From Dasytiphilus stammeri_B (GTDB taxonomy: Bacteria > Pseudomonadota > Gammaproteobacteria > Enterobacterales > Enterobacteriaceae), in contig JBAPLS010000012.1 of the NCBI GenBank assembly GCA_037083765.1, forward strand, positions 1-55,420: 55,420 nt of DNA, read 5' to 3'. This document shows positions 9,020 through 19,248 of the stretch, one piece after another (positions within the stretch are counted from its first letter, which is position 1; each line of letters opens with the position of its first letter). Made by a program: the position numbers and the translations under genes. The notes beneath the pieces were generated by a model that saw only the letters and a list, made by a program, of their open reading frames with translations, did no database searches and was not told where the DNA came from.

Positions 9020-11869
9020 TTAAAACATACTCTGTTTAATTAATAGAATTTTCTTTTTGTCTCGTAATATTCTGAGCTGTTCACCCATTTTTAATACTAC
9101 TTCTTTTGGAGCATGAGATAAAAAATTTTTATTAGATAAACGTATTTCCAGTACCTTGATTCTTTCTACTAATTTAGTAATTTGGTTATTCAACCTCTTA
9201 TATTCTATATGCTGAGTTCTTACATCCGATAATGGAATATGAATTTCTATGTCTGCAATTAATTTTGTGATTCGAATCACCGGCAGAGAATCATTACTGA
9301 CTATAGTCATATTTTTGACTTTGGCAAGACTTTGTAATAATTCGAAATTGTCGTGAATAATATTATAATTTACACTATTGTTATTACAGGGTTGTATCAA
9401 TAAATCAATTTTATGATTAACGCTAATATTCATTTGAGTACGAATATTACGTATATATACGATAACTTCTTTTATTAATTCCATATCATTTATGGCGGAA
9501 TCATCTTCTTCTGAAGATTGATACAATGGAATTTCCTGACTCATAATAGATTCATTATTTTCTCTTAATTTATTAAGCCGTAACCAAATATATTCAGTAA
9601 TAAAAGGTATAATAGGATGAGCTAGGCGTAATAATGATTCAAATACTTTTATTAAAGTGTAACGTGCTATACATTGTCTTGATTTAGAATGACTTTTGAA
9701 TACTATTTTGGTGATTTCTAAATACCAATCACAAAATTGATTCCAAATAAATTCATAAATAGCATTAGATGCTAAATCTAATCGATAATTATCAAGAGCA
9801 TTACGGTATATTTTAACTGTCCGATTAAATTCCGCTAAAATCCATCGATCTGCCAATGTTCTTTTGTTCTGATGAATATCCGACATTAAAACAGATTTTT
9901 CCGTATTCTGCAGAACAAATCTGCCTGCATTCCATAATTTATTACAAAAATTTCGATATCCTTCTAACCGTTTTAGATCAAAATGAATATTGCGAGAAGG
10001 ACAAGATAAGGAAGTTAAAGTAAAACGTAGCGCATCTGCACCATGAGATTTTATTCCCTGTGGAAATTGTTTTTTCGTCCGAATTTTAATATTATTAGCA
10101 AGTTTTGGTTGTAGCATGTGATCAGTACGTTTCTTCAATAGTTTTTCTAATGATATTCCATCTATTATATCTAGAGGATCAATTACATTACCTTTAGATT
10201 TAGACATTTTATTGCCTTGTTCATCCTTAATTAAACCTGTAATATAAACTGTTTTAAATGGAACCTGACCCTGACCATTTTCATCTTTAATAAAATACAT
10301 AGAAAGCATAATCATGCGTGCTATCCAAAAAAAAATAATATCGAAACCACTCACTAGAACACTAGTCGGATGATACAGTCGTAAGCAATTCGTTTTGTCG
10401 GGCCATCCTAAAGTACCAAAAGTCCATAACCCAGATGAAAACCATGTATCTAAAACATCATCATCTTGTGTTAATAAGATCTTAGAAGAGAGATTATTTG
10501 CTTTTCGAACTTCTTGTTCATTTCGTCCTACGTAAATTTTACCTGTTTCATCATACCAGGCCGGGATTCGATGTCCCCACCATAACTGACGTGATAAACA
10601 CCAATCCTGAATCTTGGACATCCATGAAAAATACATATTTTCATATTGCTGGGAAACAAAATTAATTTTTTTTTGTCTTACAGCGTGTATAGCGGTTTTA
10701 GCCAAATCTCTAGTACGTAGATACCATTGATCAGTTAACATCGGTTCAATTATTGCTCTACTTTTTTCTCCCGAAGGGAGAACTAATTCATATGACTCTG
10801 TTTTTTCTAATAGACCTATATTTTTTAGACAGTCGAGAATTTTTTTTCTCGCCTCTTTGCGGGATAAACCATGAAATTCTTTGGGTATTTGGGTACTTAA
10901 AGTATTAGTCATGGTACCTTGATAATTAAATACTTGAGCAGATGTACGAATCGTACCATCTAAATTAAAAATATTTATCAGTGGTAATTTATATTTTTGG
11001 GCAATTTCATAATCTTTAAAGTCATGAGCAGGAGTAAGTTTCATACATCCCGTACCCTTAGACATATCAATAGTTTTATCAGCGACTATTGGAAGACGAC
11101 GATCAAAAAAAGGTAAAAGAACAAATTTTCCTATTAATTTCTGATATCTCTCATCCAGAGGATTAATTGCTATTCCGGTATCACCTAATAAGGTTTCTGG
11201 TCTTGTAGTAGCTATTACCACATACTCTTTTTCTTCCCCAGTTTTCACTCCATCTGCTAATGGATATCGTATATACCATATAAATCCTTGAGATTTTATG
11301 TGTTCTACTTCAAGATCCGAAATTGCTGTTCCTAATACTGGATCCCAGTTAACTAATCGCTTCCCCCGATAAATTAAACCATCTTTATATAATTTCACAA
11401 AACCTTCGTTCACGGCTCTAGTAAAACCTTCATCCATCGTAAAACGAGCTCGGGACCAATCCGCAGAACATCCTAATCGTCGCATCTGCTGAAAGATTTG
11501 TTTATTTAACGAATTTTTCCATGGTAAAACTTGCTCTATTAATTCTCTTCGTTTAAAATTTTTTGTATTTTTACCAGTGGCTGAGAAGATCTTTTGTTCT
11601 ATAATAATTTGGGTAGCAATACCGGCATGGTCAGTACCTACTTGCCATAAAGTATTTTTTCCTTGCATTCGATGATAACGAACAAGAGTATCTATAAGAG
11701 AGTGTTGAAAAGCATGTCCCATATGCAAGTGACCAGTAATATTTGGAGGGGGTAACATAATGCAAAAACTTTCCTGATTATCTCTATCCTTTTTTTTAAA
11801 AAAATCTAGTTTTTCCCATTTTTCATATATAGGACCTTCTATATCAGAGGGACAATATTGATTCTTCAT
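9020..11869 (-). CDS. valS: Valyl-tRNA synthetase
   Basis: 949-aa class I aminoacyl-tRNA synthetase (951 aa in E. coli) that charges tRNA-Val. The HIGH-type signature is HLHMGHAF near residue 45 and the KMSKS signature lies in GNKMSKSKGN. Between them are the connective peptide with editing domain (TTRPETLLGDTGIAI) and the zinc-independent core; an anticodon-binding domain and a C-terminal coiled coil follow. An AT tract (T7A8) near the start encodes FFKKK and stays in frame. The gene lies downstream of pepA. In E. coli holC sits between them; here only a 203-nt spacer remains. Confidence 0.97.
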   Translation of the reverse strand: MKNQYCPSDIEGPIYEKWEKLDFFKKKDRDNQESFCIMLPPPNITGHLHMGHAFQHSLIDTLVRYHRMQGKNTLWQVGTDHAGIATQIIIEQKIFSATGKNTKNFKRRELIEQVLPWKNSLNKQIFQQMRRLGCSADWSRARFTMDEGFTRAVNEGFVKLYKDGLIYRGKRLVNWDPVLGTAISDLEVEHIKSQGFIWYIRYPLADGVKTGEEKEYVVIATTRPETLLGDTGIAINPLDERYQKLIGKFVLLPFFDRRLPIVADKTIDMSKGTGCMKLTPAHDFKDYEIAQKYKLPLINIFNLDGTIRTSAQVFNYQGTMTNTLSTQIPKEFHGLSRKEARKKILDCLKNIGLLEKTESYELVLPSGEKSRAIIEPMLTDQWYLRTRDLAKTAIHAVRQKKINFVSQQYENMYFSWMSKIQDWCLSRQLWWGHRIPAWYDETGKIYVGRNEQEVRKANNLSSKILLTQDDDVLDTWFSSGLWTFGTLGWPDKTNCLRLYHPTSVLVSGFDIIFFWIARMIMLSMYFIKDENGQGQVPFKTVYITGLIKDEQGNKMSKSKGNVIDPLDIIDGISLEKLLKKRTDHMLQPKLANNIKIRTKKQFPQGIKSHGADALRFTLTSLSCPSRNIHFDLKRLEGYRNFCNKLWNAGRFVLQNTEKSVLMSDIHQNKRTLADRWILAEFNRTVKIYRNALDNYRLDLASNAIYEFIWNQFCDWYLEITKIVFKSHSKSRQCIARYTLIKVFESLLRLAHPIIPFITEYIWLRLNKLRENNESIMSQEIPLYQSSEEDDSAINDMELIKEVIVYIRNIRTQMNISVNHKIDLLIQPCNNNSVNYNIIHDNFELLQSLAKVKNMTIVSNDSLPVIRITKLIADIEIHIPLSDVRTQHIEYKRLNNQITKLVERIKVLEIRLSNKNFLSHAPKEVVLKMGEQLRILRDKKKILLIKQSMF

Positions 11870-12072
11870 GATGACGACTTAAGTTATTAAAAGTTTTTTC
11901 GAAAATACTGAGCCTAATTATAGGTAATTGATCTTAATGATCCGAATCATTTCTTCTCTTATTTATAGAGAATAACTAATAAAAAACGTTTGTTATAATA
12001 CTGTTTAAAATAAAAAATTGATATTAAATCAATAAATATATAAGGAATTTTTCTAATTCATTTCTATTAAAG
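11870..12072. other. Spacer where holC is expected
   Basis: In E. coli the order is pepA-holC-valS. Here pepA and valS keep that order and strand, but the 203 nt between them are AT-rich and contain no open frame resembling the DNA polymerase III chi subunit. Reductive loss of holC is inferred. Confidence 0.6.
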
Positions 12073-13605
12073 TTATTCAGTATTTTTATATTTTAGGACG
12101 TAATTTAATAAGTACTGTACAAGCAGCTCTACTGGTCTTCCTGTAGCGGTACTACCTCTTATACTAGAGGAGTCGGCGACGATATTATCATTTTTCCAGG
12201 CGGTACCTGCAATATCAAGATGAGCCCACGCATAGTTCTGAGTAAATTGAGATAAAAAATAAGCAGCTGTAATAGCTCCAGCACTAGATCCACCTACATT
12301 TGCTAGGTCCGCACAATTAGAAATTAGTTGATTTTTATATTCCTCTCTTAGAGGAAGTTGCCATACCAGATCTCCGGATTGTTCTGAGGCATATAATAAA
12401 TCTTTTACTAAGTTCTTATTATTGGATATTAAACCTGTTATATGAGTACCAAGTGCCACAACACAAGCACCGGTTAAAGTAGCAATGTCAATAACTACTT
12501 TTGGTTGAAATTTTTCTACATATGTTAAGACATCACATAATATTAATCTACCTTCAGCATCAGTATTTAAAATTTCTACTGTTATTCCTGACATAGTAGT
12601 TATTACGTCTCCAGGACGAAAAGCTTGACCTCCAGGCATATTTTCGCATCCTGCAATAATCCCAATTATATTGAGAGGAATTTCTAAAGATGCTACTGCC
12701 TGAAGAACGCCGTATACCGCAGCTGCTCCACACATATCATATTTCATCTCTTCCATGGAAGTGGCTGGTTTAAGCGATAATCCCCCAGAGTCAAAAGTTA
12801 CTCCCTTGCCTACTAAGGCAATAGGAGATGAGTTATTTGCACAACCTTTATATTCTATTATTGACATTATAGATTCATTTTTTGAACCTTGCCCCACTGC
12901 TAGATAAGCATTCATTCCTAATTTTTTCATTTCTAATTCATTAATACATTTTACATCAATGTTATTATAGCTCTTAGCTAAAGATTTAATTTGTTTAGCT
13001 AGATATGATGTATTGCATACATTAGGAGGAAGATTACTAAGATCTTTAGTTATTTTTACTGCGCTAGCTATAGATTGCGCATGTTTTATTGCTAGTTTTG
13101 CCATCTCATTATGTTCTTGGGGCACGTTCAAGATTATTGTGTTAAGAGAAACAATTTTTTTGTTGATATTAGATTTAAAATGATCAAAATTATATAAACT
13201 TTTTTCTGTTTCTTCAATCAGACGTCGTATTTTCCAATATACACTTCTATCTTTTATATTAATTTCGGCAAGATAACATAAAATTTTCTTACAATTATTT
13301 TCCTTAATAATTCCAATATAATTTTTGATAATTTGTTGATACTGATAGTCAACAAGATCCTCTTCTTTTCCACATCCAATAAGCAATAATCGATCAGACC
13401 TCACTTGAGGAACATGGTATAATAACAAAGATTCGCCAATTTTTCCTTGGATATCTCTCATTTTTAGTAAAGACCTAATATATCCTTTACTAATTCTATC
13501 AAGATCTTCTGCACTAGAAGATAATTGACAATTTTCGAATACTGCGCTAATGATACAATCAGGATGATCTGTGTAAAAATGGTGATGTTGAACTCTAAAT
13601 TCCAT
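12073..13605 (-). CDS. pepA: Cytosol (leucyl) aminopeptidase PepA
   Basis: 510-aa M17 family aminopeptidase (503 aa in E. coli), a hexameric dizinc enzyme that removes N-terminal residues from peptides. In E. coli it also binds DNA at cer sites and at carAB. The metal-ligand motifs are intact: K267 and D272 in VGKGVTFDSGG, the KYDMCGAAAVYG segment, and D349 and E351 in NTDAEGRL. The N-terminal domain used for DNA binding is present at full length. It is the first gene of the pepA-valS unit. The lptF and lptG genes that are divergent from pepA in E. coli are not found here; leuX lies there instead. Confidence 0.96.
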   Translation of the reverse strand: MEFRVQHHHFYTDHPDCIISAVFENCQLSSSAEDLDRISKGYIRSLLKMRDIQGKIGESLLLYHVPQVRSDRLLLIGCGKEEDLVDYQYQQIIKNYIGIIKENNCKKILCYLAEINIKDRSVYWKIRRLIEETEKSLYNFDHFKSNINKKIVSLNTIILNVPQEHNEMAKLAIKHAQSIASAVKITKDLSNLPPNVCNTSYLAKQIKSLAKSYNNIDVKCINELEMKKLGMNAYLAVGQGSKNESIMSIIEYKGCANNSSPIALVGKGVTFDSGGLSLKPATSMEEMKYDMCGAAAVYGVLQAVASLEIPLNIIGIIAGCENMPGGQAFRPGDVITTMSGITVEILNTDAEGRLILCDVLTYVEKFQPKVVIDIATLTGACVVALGTHITGLISNNKNLVKDLLYASEQSGDLVWQLPLREEYKNQLISNCADLANVGGSSAGAITAAYFLSQFTQNYAWAHLDIAGTAWKNDNIVADSSSIRGSTATGRPVELLVQYLLNYVLKYKNTE

Positions 13606-13723
13606 GTATGAATTTCTCCTAATAATTAGAAAATAAATTTAATAATTAATATTATCTTTCCCTAATAAGATTAGAAAACTAGATCTACTAACATTCACTA
13701 ACCGTGAAATTTTCTTAATATAG

Positions 13724-13811
13724 GCCGAAGTGGCGGAATAGGTAGACGCAGTTGACTCAAAATCAACCGCTAATAATAAGCGTGCCGGTTCAAATCCGGC
13801 CTTCGGTACCA
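13724..13811 (+). tRNA. leuX: tRNA-Leu (anticodon CAA)
   Basis: 88 nt including an encoded CCA end. The anticodon stem GTTGA/TCAAC encloses loop CTCAAAA, giving anticodon CAA, and a long variable arm typical of Leu follows. It closely resembles E. coli leuX, which also lies near pepA. The first acceptor pair is G1-U72, where E. coli has G-C. It is the only tRNA in this window with a templated CCA. Confidence 0.95.
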
Positions 13812-13934
13812 GAAAATGACAGAATTTATTCCCTATTTTAATTTAATGTCGTATACAACAGTATACGATAGCTAAAATTAGCTTATCTCTGAGAAAAAAT
13901 AAAACTAAAATAAACATATCATATTTATCTATGA

Positions 13935-14007
13935 TGGCCCTTGCAGGATTTGAACCTGCGACCAAGCGATTATGAGTCGCCTGCTCTTACCTCTGAGCTA
14001 AAGGGCC
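13935..14007 (-). tRNA. ileX: tRNA-Ile2 (anticodon CAU, lysidine-modified)
   Basis: 73 nt without encoded CCA. The acceptor stem GGCCCTT/AAGGGCC is perfect. The anticodon reads CAU, but the body (TTTAGCTCAG, CAGGCGACTCATAATCGCTT) matches E. coli ileX rather than elongator or initiator tRNA-Met. ileX also neighbours rpoD in E. coli. C34 must be converted to lysidine by TilS, whose gene is at 45723-47066. The gene is 26 nt downstream of rpoD on the same strand and may be processed from that transcript. Confidence 0.92.
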
Positions 14008-14033
14008 TGAGGATTATAAATCTTCTCTCTATT

Positions 14034-15872
14034 TTAGAGATTTTCATTATCCAGAAAAGTTCTTAGAATCTCTGCCCTACTGATATGACGCAATTTACGT
14101 AATGCTTTTGCTTCTATTTGACGAATACGTTCTCGTGTCACAGAAAACTCTTTACCTACTTCTTCTAAAGTATGGTCTGTACTCATATTAATTCCAAAAC
14201 GCATCCGTAATACTTGAGCTTCTCGTCCTGTTAAATCATCTAAAAGGAAATGAGTAGCATCTCGTAAGCTGTCGTCCGTAGCACACTCCAAAGGCATTTT
14301 AATATTAGTATCTTCAATAAAATCTCCTAAATGAGAATCATCCTCATCACCAATCGGTGTTTCCATGGAAATAGGATCTTTTGCAATTTTTAAAACTTTT
14401 CGAATTTTATCTTCTGGAATTATCATTCGATCGGATAATTCTTCAGATGTAGGATCTCGCCCTTTTTCCTGTAAAATGGTCCGCGCCATTCTATTTAATT
14501 TATTGATAGTCTCAATCATATGTACTGGAATGCGTATAGTACGAGCTTGATCTGCTATAGATCTTGTTATAGCTTGTCGAATCCACCATGTAGCATAAGT
14601 GGAAAATTTATATCCCAGTCGATACTCAAATTTATCTACCGCTTTCATTAAACCAATATTTCCTTCCTGAATAAGATCTAAAAATTGGAGTCCTCTATTG
14701 GTATATTTCTTAGCTATTGAAATTACTAGACGCAAATTAGCTTCTATCATTTCTTTCTTTGCTCTTCGGGCTTTGGCTTCCCCAATAGTCATTCTCCGAT
14801 TGATCTCTTTTATTTTTTCAATACTTAAACCTGTTTCTTCTTCAATTGTTACTAAAATGCGTAGACTTCTTACTATTTCACCGGCTACTTTATGTAAATT
14901 TTTTGACCATGGCTCCTTTCTTAATAAGGCATTTTTTAACCAATTTTCATTACTTTCATTACCAGTAAATAAGGAAAGAAAAATTTTCTTAGGTATCTGA
15001 CATTGATCTACACAAAGTTTCATAATTTTTCGTTCTTGTAAACGTACTCGTTCCATCATGGAGCGCATATTTTCTACTAATTTATTAAATACTTTAGGCA
15101 TGAACCGAAATTGCCTAAACATGTGGGAAAGATATTTTATTTCTTGAACAGTATCACGATGATCTCGCCCCTTACTATTAATAATAGCGCAAGTTTTTTC
15201 ATACTGATTCCTTAAGGAAGTAAATTTTTTACTTGCCAATACGGGGTCAATATGATTTTCATTATCGGAATCTTCTTCTCTTACTTGGGCTTCAGAAGAT
15301 AAGACATCCGTAGTAATCCTAAGATTAGCATGGTATTTAACTATTTCACCAGCTTCCGGCTGACCAAAACCTATAATGAAATCACTAAGACGAATACCAC
15401 TCCTATTAAGATCCTGGTATTGGTCCAGAATGTATGAACTAGCTCCCGGGTAGTCAGCTACTGAAGATTGTACTTGATTTAGACCGTCTTCAATGCGTTT
15501 AGCGAGATCTACTTCTCCTTCCCGTGTTAATAATTCTACACTACCCATTTCTCGCATATACATGCGAACTGGATCGTTAGTACGACCTCTCATCCCTCCA
15601 CCCGACATTATTAAGTCGTTAGGAGAATTATTATCTTCTGCATCTTCTTGCGTTGATGTACCCGAATTAAGTATTGGATCATCTGTATCAGGTGTTTCTT
15701 CCATAACCGGAATACCCATATTATTGAGTATTTTAACTGCTTCTATAACCTGATGTACATTTACACTCTCCTGCAGAAGATAGTCATTTACTTCAGCATA
15801 TGTTAAATATCCTTGTTCTCTTCCAAGATTCACAAGAATCTTTATCTGCGACTGCGAAGAATTTTGATCCAT
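14034..15872 (-). CDS. rpoD: RNA polymerase primary sigma factor RpoD (sigma 70)
   Basis: 612-aa primary sigma factor (613 aa in E. coli). Region 1.1 is present at the N terminus (REQGYLTYAEVNDYL). Region 1.2 (DPVRMYMREMG), the non-conserved region, region 2 (DLIQEGNIGLMKAVDKFEYR and the TYATWWIRQAITR segment for -10 recognition), region 3 and region 4.2 (TLEEVGKEFSVTRERIRQIE, the -35 binding helix-turn-helix) follow in order. The DNA-contacting helices are essentially identical to those of E. coli, so normal -10 and -35 hexamers are expected. It is the last gene of the rpsU-dnaG-rpoD operon. Confidence 0.98.
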   Translation of the reverse strand: MDQNSSQSQIKILVNLGREQGYLTYAEVNDYLLQESVNVHQVIEAVKILNNMGIPVMEETPDTDDPILNSGTSTQEDAEDNNSPNDLIMSGGGMRGRTNDPVRMYMREMGSVELLTREGEVDLAKRIEDGLNQVQSSVADYPGASSYILDQYQDLNRSGIRLSDFIIGFGQPEAGEIVKYHANLRITTDVLSSEAQVREEDSDNENHIDPVLASKKFTSLRNQYEKTCAIINSKGRDHRDTVQEIKYLSHMFRQFRFMPKVFNKLVENMRSMMERVRLQERKIMKLCVDQCQIPKKIFLSLFTGNESNENWLKNALLRKEPWSKNLHKVAGEIVRSLRILVTIEEETGLSIEKIKEINRRMTIGEAKARRAKKEMIEANLRLVISIAKKYTNRGLQFLDLIQEGNIGLMKAVDKFEYRLGYKFSTYATWWIRQAITRSIADQARTIRIPVHMIETINKLNRMARTILQEKGRDPTSEELSDRMIIPEDKIRKVLKIAKDPISMETPIGDEDDSHLGDFIEDTNIKMPLECATDDSLRDATHFLLDDLTGREAQVLRMRFGINMSTDHTLEEVGKEFSVTRERIRQIEAKALRKLRHISRAEILRTFLDNENL

Positions 15873-16056
15873 AAGACGATACCCATCATAAAGTGACTTG
15901 AAATGTGACTACAAAAAGAATACATCACTGATAAATGATTACTTTTTTTTTATAAAAAATAAAATAAAACAATTGTTTTTAACTTAACCCTACAGATAGT
16001 AATATCTCATCTTATCCTCCCTATTCCAAAAAATACACTCCTGAAATTTTTCATAT

Positions 16057-17813
16057 TTATTTTTTTGCTAATGATTGGTTTAAATACCACAACTCATGTT
16101 TCTCTTTAATACTCAACCCTTGAGTTCGGTCTAAAGCAATAAGTGTTGCTTGACGGTGTTCCAAAATTAATTCATATATACTAGTAAGTAAATCCTGAAA
16201 CGTTTTTTCTAAATGGGCATCATCAATCATGTGGTTCCACTGTGCTAATATTTCAAGAGTTTTTATTAAATTTGTATCTCTATATTGTTCTAGTAAATAT
16301 CCCGTATTGATTTTCGGATAAGCTTTACATTTTACTACTAGTTCTAAAAAAATATTCCATCCCTTCAGTTTTAACTGCTTTAAACAAGTTAACTCCGGTA
16401 CTAATAATGAAAAATGAGGATTTTGCACTAATAAACTGAGTAACACTCGCATCTTACTTCTTTTTTTTTGACATAGAAACCGCGAGGATAGTTCATAACT
16501 GGTTCTCTCTGAAGATATAATAATTTCAAGAGTCTATAATCTAATAAACCTAATTTTTGAAAAAATGTATATCGTATAGAAATACGGAGTATTTTACTAG
16601 GAATTTTATTAATTAAGGGTCTTATTAAAGTAAGAAGTTTAGCTTTACCTTCAGGACTAGAAATATCTACCTGTTTTAAGAAAGTTTTCAACATAAATTC
16701 GGATAGAGATAGAGCACATAATATTCTTTTTTCAAAAATAATTTTTCCTTCTTTACGGATTAAACTATCCGGATCTTCTCCTTCCGGTAAAAACATAAAA
16801 CTTATTTGTCTTCCGTCTAACATATATGTTAAGGATTTATTAAGTACTTTCCAAGCGGCTTGCCGACCCGCATCATCTCCATCATAACAATAAATAACAT
16901 TATCAGTATTACGGAATAAAAGTTGAATATGATCTATTGATGTACTCGTGCCTAAGGAAGAAACCGTATAATCAATTCCATTCTGTACTAAAGAAATCAC
17001 ATCCATATAACCTTCTACCACTAACACTTTCAAAGGTCTAGTACATTTTTTATGTAGTTCATAGAGACCATATAGTTGATGTCCTTTATTAAAAATATTT
17101 GTAGTAGGTGAATTTAAATACTTAGGATTGGAGAAGTTCAGGATTCGTCCTCCAAAACCCAGCACTCTACCTCTTTTATCCCGAATTGGAAACATGATAC
17201 GATTTCTAAAAAAATCATTTGATTCTTCCTGAGAAAATCCTAAAATGCCTATTTCTTTTAAGAATTTACGATCCTTAGGATAATAATGGTCAAAATATTC
17301 TTTCACTGTACTTCCACTACCGGGAGCAAAACCTAAAGCAAATTCTTTAATTATTTTAGCATTTATTCCTCTATGAGCTAAATATTCTCTAGCCTGTAAG
17401 GAATTTATAGTTTTATCCCATAAATATTTTTGATATAAATTACATACTTTTTTCAGTATGTTAAATAAATATTCTCTCCGCTGAATAGTAAGAATAGATA
17501 AAACATTACTAGATTCGTATGGAATTTTAAAACCATAAATACCCGCTAACTCTTCAATGCTTTCCACAAAATTTAAATTTTCCCAATTCATTATAAAATC
17601 AATGACATTTCCATGCTTACCACATCCAAAACAATAAAATAATTGTTTTTCTCTACTCACTGTGAAAGAAGGATGTTGATCATTGTGAAAAGGACAACAC
17701 GAACGATAATTTTTACCTATTTTTTTTAAAGGTAAATGAGATTGGATTAGGTCTACTATATCTATATGAGTTATTAAATTTTTAATGAATGTATATGGAA
17801 TATGTTTTCCCAT
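16057..17813 (-). CDS. dnaG: DNA primase DnaG, split by a frameshift in an A9 tract
   Basis: Primase that makes RNA primers for replication. Two overlapping frames encode it. The first runs from 17813 (or an ATG five codons earlier) to a stop at 16428. It has the CHC2 zinc finger (CCPFHN ... FYCFGCGKHGN), the RNA polymerase core (KYLNSPTTNIFNKG) and the TOPRIM motifs (VVEGYMD, YDGDDAG). The second, 16057-16452, is the C-terminal helicase-binding domain (MRVLLSLLVQNP ... LNQSLAKK). The frame changes at nine A residues (coding strand, plus positions 16461-16469). Adding one A joins them as KKRSKMRV, matching E. coli, for a total near 584 aa (581 in E. coli). Slippage, separate translation of two pieces, or a real loss are possible. 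Both halves are well conserved, which argues for continued function. Confidence 0.9.
16461..16469 (-). other. A9 slippage tract in dnaG
   Basis: Nine consecutive A on the coding strand, exactly where the two dnaG frames meet. Transcripts carrying ten A would read through into the correct C-terminal frame. Slippage of RNA polymerase at A tracts of this length is known to rescue genes in insect symbionts such as Buchnera and Blochmannia. Confidence 0.65.
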
Positions 17814-17903
17814 TGACTGACTCTTCATTCATAATTAATCTTCTCTCATAAAAATGTTATAATTTAATTTTTATTGATAAACTGTATATAAATACTTATA
17901 ATT

Positions 17904-18116
17904 TTATTTATGTAGACGTCGTGATTTTTGACGCGATAATTTCTTAGCCAGTCGTTTAATGGCAGATGCTTTTTCACGTTTTCGTTGAGTGGTAGGTTTT
18001 TCATAAAACTCTCTTCGTCGTACTTCTGCCAAGATTCCGGCTTTCTCGCATGAACGTTTGAAACGTCTCAGCGATACATCGAATGGTTCATTATCACGAA
18101 CTATTATAATGGGCAT
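17904..18116 (-). CDS. rpsU: 30S ribosomal protein S21
   Basis: 70-aa small-subunit protein (71 aa in E. coli), nearly identical to the homologue through NEPFDVSLRRFKRSCEKAG and REFYEKPTTQRKR. The C terminus is strongly basic. It starts the macromolecular synthesis operon rpsU-dnaG-rpoD. The 90-nt spacer to dnaG does not show the strong terminator found there in E. coli. Confidence 0.97.
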   Translation of the reverse strand: MPIIIVRDNEPFDVSLRRFKRSCEKAGILAEVRRREFYEKPTTQRKREKASAIKRLAKKLSRQKSRRLHK

Positions 18117-18149
18117 ATTAACTACCTAAATCATAGAAGTATGATCATT

Positions 18150-18178
18150 ATTTTACTTAAAAAATCCTGAAATGTAAA
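18150..18178 (-). promoter_or_regulatory. Sigma 70 promoter of rpsU-dnaG-rpoD
   Basis: On the minus strand, TTTACA (18173-18178), a 17-bp spacer and TAAAAT (18150-18155). This would start transcription about 27 nt before the rpsU ATG. It is the best-matched promoter in the divergent rpsU/tsaD spacer. Confidence 0.5.
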
Positions 18179-18213
18179 GTATAAAGTTAAGCTTCGTGGA
18201 GTAACATATTATT

Positions 18214-19218
18214 GTGCGGGTCCTAGGAATTGAAACATCCTGTGATGAAACCGGAGTAGCAATTTATGATGAAAAAGACGGTTTATTAATTAATAAAGTT
18301 TATAGCCAAATGTTACTACATGCAAATTATGGTGGTGTAGTGCCTGAATTAGCTGCTAGGAATCATATTAAAAAACTTGTTCCATTAATTAAGTCTCTCT
18401 TAAAAGAAACAACATTAAGTATACGAGACATTAATGGTATTGCTTACACTGTAGGTCCTGGTTTATCCGGATCCTTATTAGTAGGATCAAGTTTTGGACG
18501 TTCATTAGCATTTGCTTTAGACATTCCCGCCTTACCTATAAATCATCTTGAAGGACATATATTTACGCCCTTTATTGATAATAATCATCCTATTTTTCCT
18601 TTTGTATCATTAGTTATTTCCGGCAGCCATACATTATTAGTTAATGTTATTAAATTAGGTAGATATCAATTATTAGGACAAACAATTGATGATGCAGTAG
18701 GAGAAGCCTTTGATAAAATTGCTCACTTATTAGGATTAAAATATCCGGGAGGCTCTAAATTATCTCATTTAGCTCATCAGGGTAGAAAGGATCGTTTTAC
18801 TCTTCCTCGTCCTTTGATTAATCGTCCTGGCCTAGATTTTAGTTTTTCAGGATTAAAAACTTATACGGCTAATTTAGTTAACAAAGAAAATAATGATATG
18901 CAAACACAAGCAGATATAGCTCGTGCTTTTGAAGATGCTGTTATAGATTCATTATTAATTAAAAGTAAAAGAGCACTAGAGTTCACTAAAATAAATCAAT
19001 TAGTAATTGTAGGAGGTGTTAGTGCCAATAGGCATTTGAGATCAAGTTTTAATAAGTTAATGGCTTCTAGAAATATACTTTATGCTCGTCCTGAATTATG
19101 TACCGATAATGGCGCTATGATAGCTTATGCCGGATTTCTAAGATTAAAAAATGGTGAACAATATCAAGAGTTAACAATTAATGTTTATCCCAGGTGGTCA
19201 ATAAATAACTTATTTTAA
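18214..19218 (+). CDS. tsaD: tRNA threonylcarbamoyladenosine transferase subunit TsaD
   Basis: 334-aa Kae1/TsaD protein (337 aa in E. coli) that, with TsaB and TsaE, transfers threonylcarbamoyl to A37 of ANN-decoding tRNAs. The start is a GTG at 18214, giving MRVLGIETSCDETG exactly as in E. coli. The metal-binding HLEGH motif is present (first His of the usual HHxEGH is Asn, the ligands are kept). The catalytic-site regions VGEAFDKIA and CTDNGAMIAYAG are intact. In the nucleotide-binding SGGHT motif the second Gly is Ser (SGSHT). It is divergent from rpsU, as in E. coli, and convergent with cca, 30 nt apart. Confidence 0.95.
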   Translation: MRVLGIETSCDETGVAIYDEKDGLLINKVYSQMLLHANYGGVVPELAARNHIKKLVPLIKSLLKETTLSIRDINGIAYTVGPGLSGSLLVGSSFGRSLAFALDIPALPINHLEGHIFTPFIDNNHPIFPFVSLVISGSHTLLVNVIKLGRYQLLGQTIDDAVGEAFDKIAHLLGLKYPGGSKLSHLAHQGRKDRFTLPRPLINRPGLDFSFSGLKTYTANLVNKENNDMQTQADIARAFEDAVIDSLLIKSKRALEFTKINQLVIVGGVSANRHLRSSFNKLMASRNILYARPELCTDNGAMIAYAGFLRLKNGEQYQELTINVYPRWSINNLF

Positions 19219-19248
19219 TAAGATTTTATGTTTTATAAAGATTAGGGG

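Noticed and set aside
13690..13721. TTCACT and TAATAT as a promoter for tRNA-Leu
   Set aside because: The -10 ends two bases before the tRNA, so transcription would begin inside the tRNA.
13935..14007. CAU anticodon read as tRNA-Met
   Set aside because: The body and neighbour (rpoD) match tRNA-Ile2 (ileX), and tilS is present to modify it.
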